DNA of 64,000 nt from DASUGC01 sp035606665. GTDB taxonomy: Bacteria; Acidobacteriota; Vicinamibacteria; Vicinamibacterales; SCN-69-37. The notes under the pieces were generated by a model. It did not search any database, was not told where the DNA came from, and worked only from the letters and a program-made list of their open reading frames with translations. Below, one piece after another: positions 24,132-31,176 of the stretch. The position numbers were made by a program, and so were the translations under genes. The stretch spans positions 186,001 to 250,000 of the forward strand of contig DATNEY010000026.1 of NCBI GenBank assembly GCA_035606665.1, given 5' to 3'. Numbering within the stretch: the first letter of the stretch is position 1; each line of letters opens with the position of its first letter.

Positions 24132-26234
24132 ATGCGCCTCACCGACTACCACGCGAAGTACTTCGCCCATGGACTGACCCGGCGGAATCCCTCCGACGGC
24201 GCGGAGCGCCTGGCCGGCACCTTGGTCGATGCGCAGGTCGACTTGAACCCTCATCAGGTCGAAGCGGCGCTCTTCGCATTTCGGTCTCCCCTATCGAAAG
24301 GCGCGCTGCTCGCGGACGAGGTCGGCCTCGGCAAGACGATTGAGGCCGGCTTGGTGATTGCTCAGCGTTGGGCCGAGCGAAAGCGCCGGATCCTAATCAT
24401 CACGCCGTCAAACCTGCGGAAGCAGTGGCATCAGGAGATGGCGGAAAAGTTCTTTCTGCCGTGCCGGATTCTGGAAGCCAAGTCCTACAACGAAGCCATC
24501 AAGCAGGGAAACTTTAAGCCGTTCTGTCACGACGGGCAGATTGTGATTTGTTCCTACCAGTTCGCGCGGTCGAAGGCGGCCGACGTTAACGCAGGAGCGT
24601 GGGACCTCGTCGTCATAGACGAGGCGCATCGGCTCCGCAACGTTTACAAACCGTCCAACATCATCGCGAACACATTGAAGGGCGCCCTACAAGGCAGCCC
24701 GAAGCTGCTTCTGACAGCGACACCGCTGCAAAACTCATTGCTCGAGCTCTTCGGACTGATGAGCTTTGTTGACGAATACGCCTTCGGCGACCTTGCGAGC
24801 TTTCGGGCGCAGTTCTTGAACCTCAGCGCGACCGAAGTGTTCGAGACCCTGAAAGCGCGTCTCCGTCCGCACTGTCATCGAACGCTCCGCCGGCAGGTCA
24901 CGGCCTACGTCTCCTACACCAAGCGGCATCCGCTCGTGCAGCCGTTCAGTCCGGAGGAGGGTGAAGATCGGCTCTACAACCTGGTCTCGGAGTACTTGCG
25001 ACGAGACAACCTGCAGGCGCTCCCAAACAGCCAGCGCTCCTTGATGACGCTGGTCCTCCGCAAACTCCTCGCATCTTCTACCTTCGCAATTGCTGGAGCA
25101 CTGGACACGCTGATCGCGCGCCTTGGTCGCCGTTTGAAGAAAGCCGAACCCACGGTGGATCCGATGGAAGCGCTCGCGGACGACGTCGACGGTCTTGATG
25201 AACTGGCCGACGAGTGGGAAGAAGACGAAGATGCAGCGCCGCCGCTGACCGATGAGGACCGGGTCGCGCTTGCGGCTGAAATCCAGGATCTCGAGTCATT
25301 TCGCGACTTGGCCGTATCCATCACGACAAACGCTAAGGGCCGGGCGCTCCTGGCGGCGCTCGACCGCGCCTTTTCCGATGCGGCTCGCCTCGGCGCGGCC
25401 CGCAAGGCGATCATCTTTACCGAGTCGCGCAAGACGCAGGACTATCTGCTACGAGTGCTGGCTGAGAGCCCATTCTCGGACGGCATCGTACTTTTCAACG
25501 GTTCGAACAGCGATCAGCGCTCGCGGCAGATCTACGCCCAATGGCTGGAGCGGCACGAAGGCTCAGACCGCGTCACCGGCTCGCGCAGCGCTGATATGCG
25601 GTCGGCTCTGGTCGACTACTTCCGCGAGGAAGGCCAGGTCATGATCGCGACGGAGGCGGGTGCCGAGGGCATCAACCTCCAGTTCTGTTCGCTGGTCGTC
25701 AACTACGACCTGCCTTGGAATCCACAGCGCATCGAGCAGCGAATCGGCCGGTGCCACCGCTACGGTCAGAAACACGACGTCGTCGTTGTCAACTTCCTCA
25801 ATCAGAAGAACGAGGCGGACCAGCGCGTGTTCCGGCTGTTGTCGGAGAAGTTCGCGCTCTTCGAAGGTGTGTTTGGTGCCAGCGACGAAGTCTTAGGCGC
25901 CATCGAGTCGGGAATCGACTTCGAGAAGCGGATCGCCAGGATCTACCAGCAGTGCCGGACCCCGCAGCAAATCCAGCTCTCGTTTGACGAGCTGCAGGAG
26001 GACCTCAGCAGCGAAATCGACCAGGCGCTTTCACGCACGCGGCAGCAGCTCTTCGAGCACTTTGATGAAGAGGTTCGGGAAAAGCTCAAGGTCAACCTTC
26101 GAGACAGCCAGGAGCACCTGAATCGGTACGAGCGACTGCTAATGGATTTGTCGCGACACGAGCTGGCGCACAACGCCGAGTTCATCGAGGGCCGCTCGGC
26201 GTTCCGGTTGCTGAGCCTGCCCGACGGCGTGTGA
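24132..26234 (+). CDS. SNF2/RapA-like DEAD-box helicase, N-terminal part (ends at in-frame TGA)
   Basis: 700 residues. Helicase motifs in order: LNPHQVEAALFAF (Q-motif-like), LLADEVGLGKTIEAGLV (Walker A), LIITPSNLRKQWHQE (Ia), LVVIDEAHRLRN (DEAH), LLLTATPLQN (III), then after an acidic insert (EEDEDAAPPLTDED) AIIFTESRKTQDYLL (IV), MIATEAGAEGINLQFCSLVV (V) and RIEQRIGRCHRYGQ (VI). The translation ends at TGA 26232-26234, but the same frame continues without other stops to 26993 with the family's usual C-terminal region (GLYELPRRSG...). The intact protein would be 953 residues, so this looks like a nonsense mutation. RapA-like helicases of this type occur in defence islands and act as dsDNA translocases. 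Confidence 0.85.
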   Translation: MRLTDYHAKYFAHGLTRRNPSDGAERLAGTLVDAQVDLNPHQVEAALFAFRSPLSKGALLADEVGLGKTIEAGLVIAQRWAERKRRILIITPSNLRKQWHQEMAEKFFLPCRILEAKSYNEAIKQGNFKPFCHDGQIVICSYQFARSKAADVNAGAWDLVVIDEAHRLRNVYKPSNIIANTLKGALQGSPKLLLTATPLQNSLLELFGLMSFVDEYAFGDLASFRAQFLNLSATEVFETLKARLRPHCHRTLRRQVTAYVSYTKRHPLVQPFSPEEGEDRLYNLVSEYLRRDNLQALPNSQRSLMTLVLRKLLASSTFAIAGALDTLIARLGRRLKKAEPTVDPMEALADDVDGLDELADEWEEDEDAAPPLTDEDRVALAAEIQDLESFRDLAVSITTNAKGRALLAALDRAFSDAARLGAARKAIIFTESRKTQDYLLRVLAESPFSDGIVLFNGSNSDQRSRQIYAQWLERHEGSDRVTGSRSADMRSALVDYFREEGQVMIATEAGAEGINLQFCSLVVNYDLPWNPQRIEQRIGRCHRYGQKHDVVVVNFLNQKNEADQRVFRLLSEKFALFEGVFGASDEVLGAIESGIDFEKRIARIYQQCRTPQQIQLSFDELQEDLSSEIDQALSRTRQQLFEHFDEEVREKLKVNLRDSQEHLNRYERLLMDLSRHELAHNAEFIEGRSAFRLLSLPDGV

Positions 26235-26240
26235 TCCGAT

Positions 26241-26993
26241 GTGCCGCTCGGTCTCTATGAATTGCCGCGCCGGTCCGGCGAGGCCCACTTCTACCGGCTC
26301 GGTCATCCATTGGCGGAGTGGGTGCTGCAACGAGCCAAGGCGCGGTCGCTCGATCCGGTCGAGATTGTCTTTGATTACGACGGCCGCGACGCACGGGTCA
26401 GCACGCTGGAGCCACTACGGGGACGGTCGGGGCAACTCGTTGTGTCGCGGCTCACGGTTGAAGCGCTCGACAGGGCCGAGGACCATCTGCTGCTGGCGGC
26501 CCGTGTCGATGCTGGCGACCTGATTCCGCCTGAGACAGCGGCCCGGCTCTTTTCCTTGCCCGCCGCGATTGGCGGGCCCTCGCAGAGCTGCGTCGCGGCC
26601 AACCTGGACGAAGAGCTTGCGACACAGCAGGCCGCGATCCTCGGGGCTATATCCGCGCGCAACGGCAGGTTCTTCGACGATGAGACGCGGAAGCTGGATG
26701 AGTGGGCCGACGATCTCAAGGTGGCGTTGGAGCGCGAGATCAAGGACATGGACCGCCAGATCCGCGAGGCTCGCCGGGCGGCGTCGCAGGCGGGGTCTTT
26801 GGAGGGGAAGCTGGCGGCACAGAAGCAGATCAGGATCTTGGAGGGGCAGCGGAACGCGAAACGGAAAAGCCTGTTTGAGGCGCAGGATCAGATCGATGCC
26901 AGGCGGGAGGAGATCATCCGGGGGATTGAGGCCAGAATGACACCGATCGTCGTTCTGATGCCGGTTCTCGACTTGACGTGGAGGTTGACCTAA
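26241..26993 (+). CDS. C-terminal part of the split SNF2-like helicase
   Basis: 250 residues in the same reading frame as the upstream helicase, separated from it by TGA plus two codons. It starts VPLGLYELPRRSGEAHFYRL, continues through HPLAEWVLQRAKARSLDP and ends in a long coiled coil (EWADDLKVALEREIKDMDRQ onward, Lys/Arg/Glu-rich). GTG 26241 could reinitiate, but no ribosome site is seen in front of it. It cannot have helicase activity alone. Readthrough, reinitiation and loss of function are all possible. Confidence 0.6.
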   Translation: MPLGLYELPRRSGEAHFYRLGHPLAEWVLQRAKARSLDPVEIVFDYDGRDARVSTLEPLRGRSGQLVVSRLTVEALDRAEDHLLLAARVDAGDLIPPETAARLFSLPAAIGGPSQSCVAANLDEELATQQAAILGAISARNGRFFDDETRKLDEWADDLKVALEREIKDMDRQIREARRAASQAGSLEGKLAAQKQIRILEGQRNAKRKSLFEAQDQIDARREEIIRGIEARMTPIVVLMPVLDLTWRLT

Positions 26994-26996
26994 CGA

Positions 26997-27046
26997 TTGA
27001 CAGTTAGGTAACACTCAGTGGTATAGTGTTCCCAGTTTGGGAACAC
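26997..27046 (+). promoter_or_regulatory. higBA promoter with palindromic operator
   Basis: TTGACA (26997-27002) and TATAGT (27022-27027) are 19 bases apart. A perfect palindrome, gtgttccca (27026-27034), gtt, tgggaacac (27038-27046), overlaps the -10 box. This is the position expected for autorepression by the HigA-type antitoxin encoded downstream. Confidence 0.75.
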
Positions 27047-27075
27047 CGCATGTTTGGAGAGACTGCCTTCACCAG

Positions 27076-27360
27076 ATGACCCTCGTCGGCAAGCGCCTCT
27101 TGACTGAGTTCGCCCAGCGTCACGCGGCGGCCCGCGACACGATAGCCGCCTGGGCGGCCGAAGTGGAGGCTGCCGCGTGGCGGTCGCCGGCAGACCTGAA
27201 GGCCAGGTACGCCTCTGCGAGCATCGTCGCGAACGACCGTGTTGTTTTCAATCTGAAGGGGAATCGCTTTCGCCTGGATGCTCAAATCAACTACTCCGCG
27301 CAGATTGTCCTAGTGCGGAGGATCGGCACACATGCGGAGTACGACTCATGGACATTCTGA
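27076..27360 (+). CDS. higB: HigB-type toxin (RelE-like mRNA interferase)
   Basis: 94 residues from ATG 27076 (TLVGKRLLTEFAQRHAAARD, WAAEVEAAAWRSPADLKARY, VFNLKGNRFRLDAQINY, VLVRRIGTHAEYD). This matches the HigB_toxin family, whose members cut mRNA at the ribosome. The conserved 'N.KGN.FRL...I.Y......I..IGTH.EYD' core is complete. The stop lies inside the next gene (13-base overlap), as usual for a toxin followed by its antitoxin. A TTG at 27037 lies within the operator and is not a likely start. Confidence 0.9.
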   Translation: MTLVGKRLLTEFAQRHAAARDTIAAWAAEVEAAAWRSPADLKARYASASIVANDRVVFNLKGNRFRLDAQINYSAQIVLVRRIGTHAEYDSWTF

Positions 27361-28553
27361 ATATTGACGTGCCAGTCAGGGTGATCGAGTCTGAGGTGGA
27401 CTACTCGACCGCCTTGGAGCAGATGGCTGAGTTGATGGCAAGCGAGCCCGCTCCCAACTCGGATGCGGAGCGCCTGTTGAAGACGCTGGCCGTGCTGGTG
27501 CGTGACTATGAGTCGGCCCGCTATCCCGTTGTCCCTCCGGATCCCATCGAGGCCATAAAGTTTCGGATGGAGCAGCAGGGACTGGCCCCGAAGGACCTGA
27601 TTCCATACCTGGGCAGCAGAAGCCGCGTCTCCGAAGTGCTCGCAAAGAAACGGCCACTCACCCTTTCGATGATTCGAAGCCTACATCGAGGCCTTGGCAT
27701 TCCGGCGGCCAGCCTGTTGAGCGATCGGGGCGACTCGAGCGCGAGCCTGGAACTTGACTTGATGCGCGTGCCCTTCGCGGAGATGCGCAAGCTGGGATGG
27801 ATCGATCATTTGCCACGAGATGCATCGGGGAAGCAGCGAATTCTCGATTCGTGGATGAGCTCGATTCGAATGCTCGAGTTCTCGCCGTTGTATCGGCGCC
27901 ATGTGCGCTCGGCTAAGTCGGTGGACCAAGAGAGGTTGTATATCTGGACGATCCAAGTTGCGAAGATGGCGCTGGAACATCCGCCAGTTGGGAAGTTCGA
28001 CCCTACATGGTCTTTGGATTTCATGCGTGAAGTTGCTCGAATCAGCGCCTTTAAGGACGGCCCGTCCTTGGTGAAGGAGTTTCTCGGCCAGCACGGGATT
28101 CTGATGCTTGTCGTGCCGACACTGTCGCCTTGGTTGGATGGTGCGGCGATGATGTGCCGAAACGTGCCGGTGATTGCATTGACGCTCCGCCATAACCGGC
28201 TCGACAATTTTTGGTTTGTCCTCATGCACGAGCTGGTGCACCTGTTCAAGCACCTGGGCCCCGAGGCCGAGTCGTTCTATGACGACCTCGACTCAGACGA
28301 TCAGGCCGATCCAAAAGAAATCGAGGCCGACCACCTAGCGGCCGAGGCTCTGATTCCGTCGAGTGAGTGGCAGGCGAGCCCGGCGAGTAAGTTGCGAAGC
28401 GCCGACGCGGCAAGACATCTGGCCCAGCGACTGAAGATTCATGAAGCGATTGTCGCTGGCAGAATTAGGAAAGCGTACAAGGACTACAGAGTCTTGTCGG
28501 GCATGGTCGGTCAGGGAGAAGTGCGCCGGCACTTTCCAGAGTTCGAGGGGTAA
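27348..28553 (+). CDS. HigA-type antitoxin fused to an ImmA/IrrE metallopeptidase
   Basis: 401 residues from ATG 27348. Residues 20-130 are a HigA-like segment with an XRE HTH (GLAPKDLIPYLGSRSRVSEV, LTLSMIRSLHRGLGIPA). Residues about 180-400 are an IrrE-type zinc peptidase with HELVH (His294, Glu295, His298) followed by EIEADHLAAEALIP, where the third metal ligand lies. The fusion suggests that the antitoxin DNA-binding part can be removed or controlled by its own protease, as ImmA does to ImmR. It is coupled to higB by overlap and followed after three bases by the beta-like protein gene. Confidence 0.88.
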   Translation: MDILNIDVPVRVIESEVDYSTALEQMAELMASEPAPNSDAERLLKTLAVLVRDYESARYPVVPPDPIEAIKFRMEQQGLAPKDLIPYLGSRSRVSEVLAKKRPLTLSMIRSLHRGLGIPAASLLSDRGDSSASLELDLMRVPFAEMRKLGWIDHLPRDASGKQRILDSWMSSIRMLEFSPLYRRHVRSAKSVDQERLYIWTIQVAKMALEHPPVGKFDPTWSLDFMREVARISAFKDGPSLVKEFLGQHGILMLVVPTLSPWLDGAAMMCRNVPVIALTLRHNRLDNFWFVLMHELVHLFKHLGPEAESFYDDLDSDDQADPKEIEADHLAAEALIPSSEWQASPASKLRSADAARHLAQRLKIHEAIVAGRIRKAYKDYRVLSGMVGQGEVRRHFPEFEG

Positions 28554-28556
28554 GCG

Positions 28557-29678
28557 ATGTTTGGACACAAGCACTACGTGTCGGTGATGCGAGCCAAGCC
28601 CGCTGAGCTCAGGGCACTTCGAGATCTGGCGCCAGCCTTGCGGCCCTGGACGACTCCCTTGCTCGAATGTCCGCTTCGAGTCGTCAGCGATTGTCAATCG
28701 CGCCGCGACTTTGAGGCCAAGTTCGACGCAATCGTGCGTCACCTTTCTGGATGGTCGCGCCGGACGGTGTTCCTTGATTTCTCCATGGTGCGAGAGGAGA
28801 AACCCCACTCGATCGAAGTTATCGCCGACCGGGCCGCCCTTCTTGGAATTCGGCCGGTGCCGGTGGTGTCTGTGAAGGTCCCTCAGCCGGCGGAATACGA
28901 TCGGTCGATTCAGGTGGTCTTGTCGCGACATGGATCGTCGTTGGGTTTGAGAGTCAGTCCAGAAGTGCTGAGAAGTGAGTCGATTGGCGAAATGGTCCAG
29001 GCCCGCCTGGCCCGCTTTGGTGCGTCACCGTCTCAGGTGGACCTGCTGATCGATCGTGGTGGCGTCGATGCGGGCTCAGTCACTTATCAAGAATTCGCGT
29101 ACCGCATTCCATCTATTGAGGCGTGGCGAACGCTGACGGTGCTCGCTGGCAGTTTTCCAAAGGACTTGGCCGATCTCGCCCGCAACGAAACTCATCGCCT
29201 TCGGCGGTTCGAGTTTCGGCAGTGGCGCGATCTCGGCTCGTGGTCTGGGCGTCGTCCAGCCTTTGGGGACTATACGGTCCAACACGTGGTCTTCAGAGAA
29301 CCCGTGAGCGTGCCGAATCTCAGCGCCAGTATCAGGTACACGATCGAGGACGACTTCCTCGTCTTGCGCGGGGAGGGAGTCCTGAATCCGAGCGGGCCCG
29401 GGCGTGGCCAGTGGAGCGCCTGGGCGGCCCTGTTGGCAGAAATGCCGGAGTTCTTCGGTGCGACGTTTAGCGCGGGAGATCGATACGTCGTCGAGCGAGC
29501 CAGAGACTGGAGCAACCCAGGCACCGCCCAGAAATGGCTGCAGGCGGCTTTTAGCCATCATGTGACGACCACCGCGTTGCAGGTGGCCGGCCGTCTGGAT
29601 CGAGTCCGGGAGGTGGCCGCAAATGTCTCCGACTGGACGTCGGTCGTCGACCTCGGTCGCCCGGAGGCGGCGCTGTAA
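28557..29678 (+). CDS. Phage-T4-beta-like family protein
   Basis: 373 residues. HYVSVMRAKPAELRALRDLA opens a pattern I recognise from the Beta_protein family (T4 beta-like, found in phages and defence islands), continuing with RRTVFLDFSM, DLLIDRGGVDAG, LTVLAGSFPKDL and RFEFRQWRDLG. Function is not established; in islands these often sit beside IrrE-type proteins or toxin-antitoxin genes, as here. It starts three bases after the HigA-IrrE stop, so it is in the same operon. Its TAA overlaps the ATG of the AIPR stump (taatg). Confidence 0.75.
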   Translation: MFGHKHYVSVMRAKPAELRALRDLAPALRPWTTPLLECPLRVVSDCQSRRDFEAKFDAIVRHLSGWSRRTVFLDFSMVREEKPHSIEVIADRAALLGIRPVPVVSVKVPQPAEYDRSIQVVLSRHGSSLGLRVSPEVLRSESIGEMVQARLARFGASPSQVDLLIDRGGVDAGSVTYQEFAYRIPSIEAWRTLTVLAGSFPKDLADLARNETHRLRRFEFRQWRDLGSWSGRRPAFGDYTVQHVVFREPVSVPNLSASIRYTIEDDFLVLRGEGVLNPSGPGRGQWSAWAALLAEMPEFFGATFSAGDRYVVERARDWSNPGTAQKWLQAAFSHHVTTTALQVAGRLDRVREVAANVSDWTSVVDLGRPEAAL

Positions 29679-29932
29679 TGCCGAGCGCCGCGTCCGTCCA
29701 GGTAACCGAGGTCCTGAGGCAGCGATATTTTCCTATCATGTCCGCGCTTTCGAACAACTGGACTCCGGAGCAACACGAAAAGAATCGCCTAAGCCGGTCT
29801 CTTGCCGCCTTCGCCATAGAGGAGTTCGGCGGGTTGGTTCCGGCCCAAGCCGCATACAAGGTATGTGACGGCGGGAACTTAGGGGTATTACAATCATCCA
29901 ACTACTCAGCTGGTTTTGCTGAGAGCCTATAG
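29678..29932 (+). pseudogene. Truncated AIPR (abortive phage resistance) protein gene
   Basis: The first 66 residues (LRQRYFPIMSALSNNWTPEQ, LSRSLAAFAIEEFGGLVPAQ, AAYKVCDGGN) match the start of AIPR-type proteins, where '.DGG.D.GIDA' should follow. After CDGGN, at about base 29876, the similarity stops and the frame ends 18 codons later. Intact AIPR proteins have several hundred residues. The break marks a recombination junction between the defence island and the large cluster to the right, and the new right flank supplies the promoter of the next gene. Confidence 0.7.
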
Positions 29933-29941
29933 AGGTGTGAC

Positions 29942-31159
29942 ATGACGGGTCTTGGACCGTTAGCGATCTCGATCCTGCTTGTCGCAGTCACCGTTGGCCA
30001 GACATCCACGCAGAATGGTGAACTAGTCCGGGCAGCTTCGGACCTCGCGGCGCGCATTGCAGCCCTCGCTCCTGGCACCACCGTCGGCGTGGTCGATTTC
30101 ACGGATCTGCAGGGTCGGAAGACGGAACTGGGGCGCTCCCTCTCAGAGGAGTTGTCCGTTGCTCTAGTCAATACTTCCAAAGGCCTTCGGATCATCGATC
30201 GCGCCAACATCCGTGAGTTGCTCGCCGAGCAGAAACTGGCACAACAAGGAGTCATTGATGAAAGGACTGCGGCCCAACTGGGTAAGATCGCGGGTCTGAG
30301 GGTTGTGATCACCGGAATAGTCAGAACTGAGACCTCTGACACGGCCCGAGTAACGCTGAAGGCCGTTGATACTCAAACGGCGGAGACTCTCGCAGCCGCA
30401 GCGCTCACCATGCCGATCTCAATGGCTTCGCGACTGGACAGAGACCTCCTTGACCCGCCGCGGGTGTCGAATGCCGCGCCGAATGTTCGGCCGTTTCAGA
30501 ATGCCTTTCTGACGATGACTGCGGATTCCGCAACTTTCTCAGCGTCTTCCGGGCCAGCGGAGGCATCCGTCAATTTGTCATTCGTGATCGAAAGCAGGAC
30601 ATCCGCCGAAGAGCTTCTTCTCTGCGTGGAAAAAAACCTCGTTGATGACCGGGGGACCGACTGGACCCTAGTCAAAGGCACCAGCCTTGCCGCATTAGCT
30701 GAAGGGTACAACGTTACGTACAGTTCAAGCGGCGGCAACACATTCGACCTGGCAGCTCACACTAGGCTGCCGCCAGGTGTCCGCGAGACCGTGTTCATGC
30801 GGTTCAATGGTGATCGCTCACAATCGCGTCCTGCGACCGTGGACCTGTCGATGAAGTGTTACCGAAGGCGCGGGAACGTCGACGAACCGTTTTCGATCAC
30901 GATCTCGAGGATACCCATCGGCGGGACCGCTCCGGGCCGACCGGTGGTGTTCTGTGGTGCTTGCGGCCAATCGAATCTAGATAGGTTACGTTCGTGCGCG
31001 TTTTGCGGTGCGCCGCTGTCTGCCACGTCTGAGCTGGCCTCCGCCGCCACCATCGTCGGTCTCGCTTCGGGTGCCAGAGAGTCGTCCGGAAGTCGAGCAG
31101 CGTCGATTCGCAGTTCATTGTCGAGAGCCTTCGACCTGACCAGTGACGCGCTTGAATAG
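29942..31159 (+). CDS. Secreted CsgG/FlgO-like protein with C-terminal zinc ribbon
   Basis: 405 residues. A signal peptide (LAISILLVAVTVGQ) precedes a FlgO/CsgG/TolB-N-like alpha-beta domain: TTVGVVDFTDLQGRKTELGR, LSEELSVALVN, LRIIDRANIRELLAEQKLAQ, IAGLRVVITGIV. A beta-sandwich region (residues 170-320) and a C-terminal zinc ribbon (CGACGQSNLDRLRSCAFCG, about 339-357) follow, with an unstructured Ser-rich tail. A zinc ribbon on an exported protein is odd. It is paralogous to 47316-48617 and 58632-59678. The ribosome site gaggtg lies just before ATG 29942. It converges on the kinase operon, 17 bases away. Confidence 0.75.
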   Translation: MTGLGPLAISILLVAVTVGQTSTQNGELVRAASDLAARIAALAPGTTVGVVDFTDLQGRKTELGRSLSEELSVALVNTSKGLRIIDRANIRELLAEQKLAQQGVIDERTAAQLGKIAGLRVVITGIVRTETSDTARVTLKAVDTQTAETLAAAALTMPISMASRLDRDLLDPPRVSNAAPNVRPFQNAFLTMTADSATFSASSGPAEASVNLSFVIESRTSAEELLLCVEKNLVDDRGTDWTLVKGTSLAALAEGYNVTYSSSGGNTFDLAAHTRLPPGVRETVFMRFNGDRSQSRPATVDLSMKCYRRRGNVDEPFSITISRIPIGGTAPGRPVVFCGACGQSNLDRLRSCAFCGAPLSATSELASAATIVGLASGARESSGSRAASIRSSLSRAFDLTSDALE

Positions 31160-31176
31160 ACGACGACAGCAAGCCG

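Noticed and set aside
26232..26234. TGA as selenocysteine or other recoded codon
   Set aside because: No SECIS-like hairpin was evident just downstream, the position is in a linker rather than an active site, and the neighbouring AIPR gene is also broken, so mutation is simpler.
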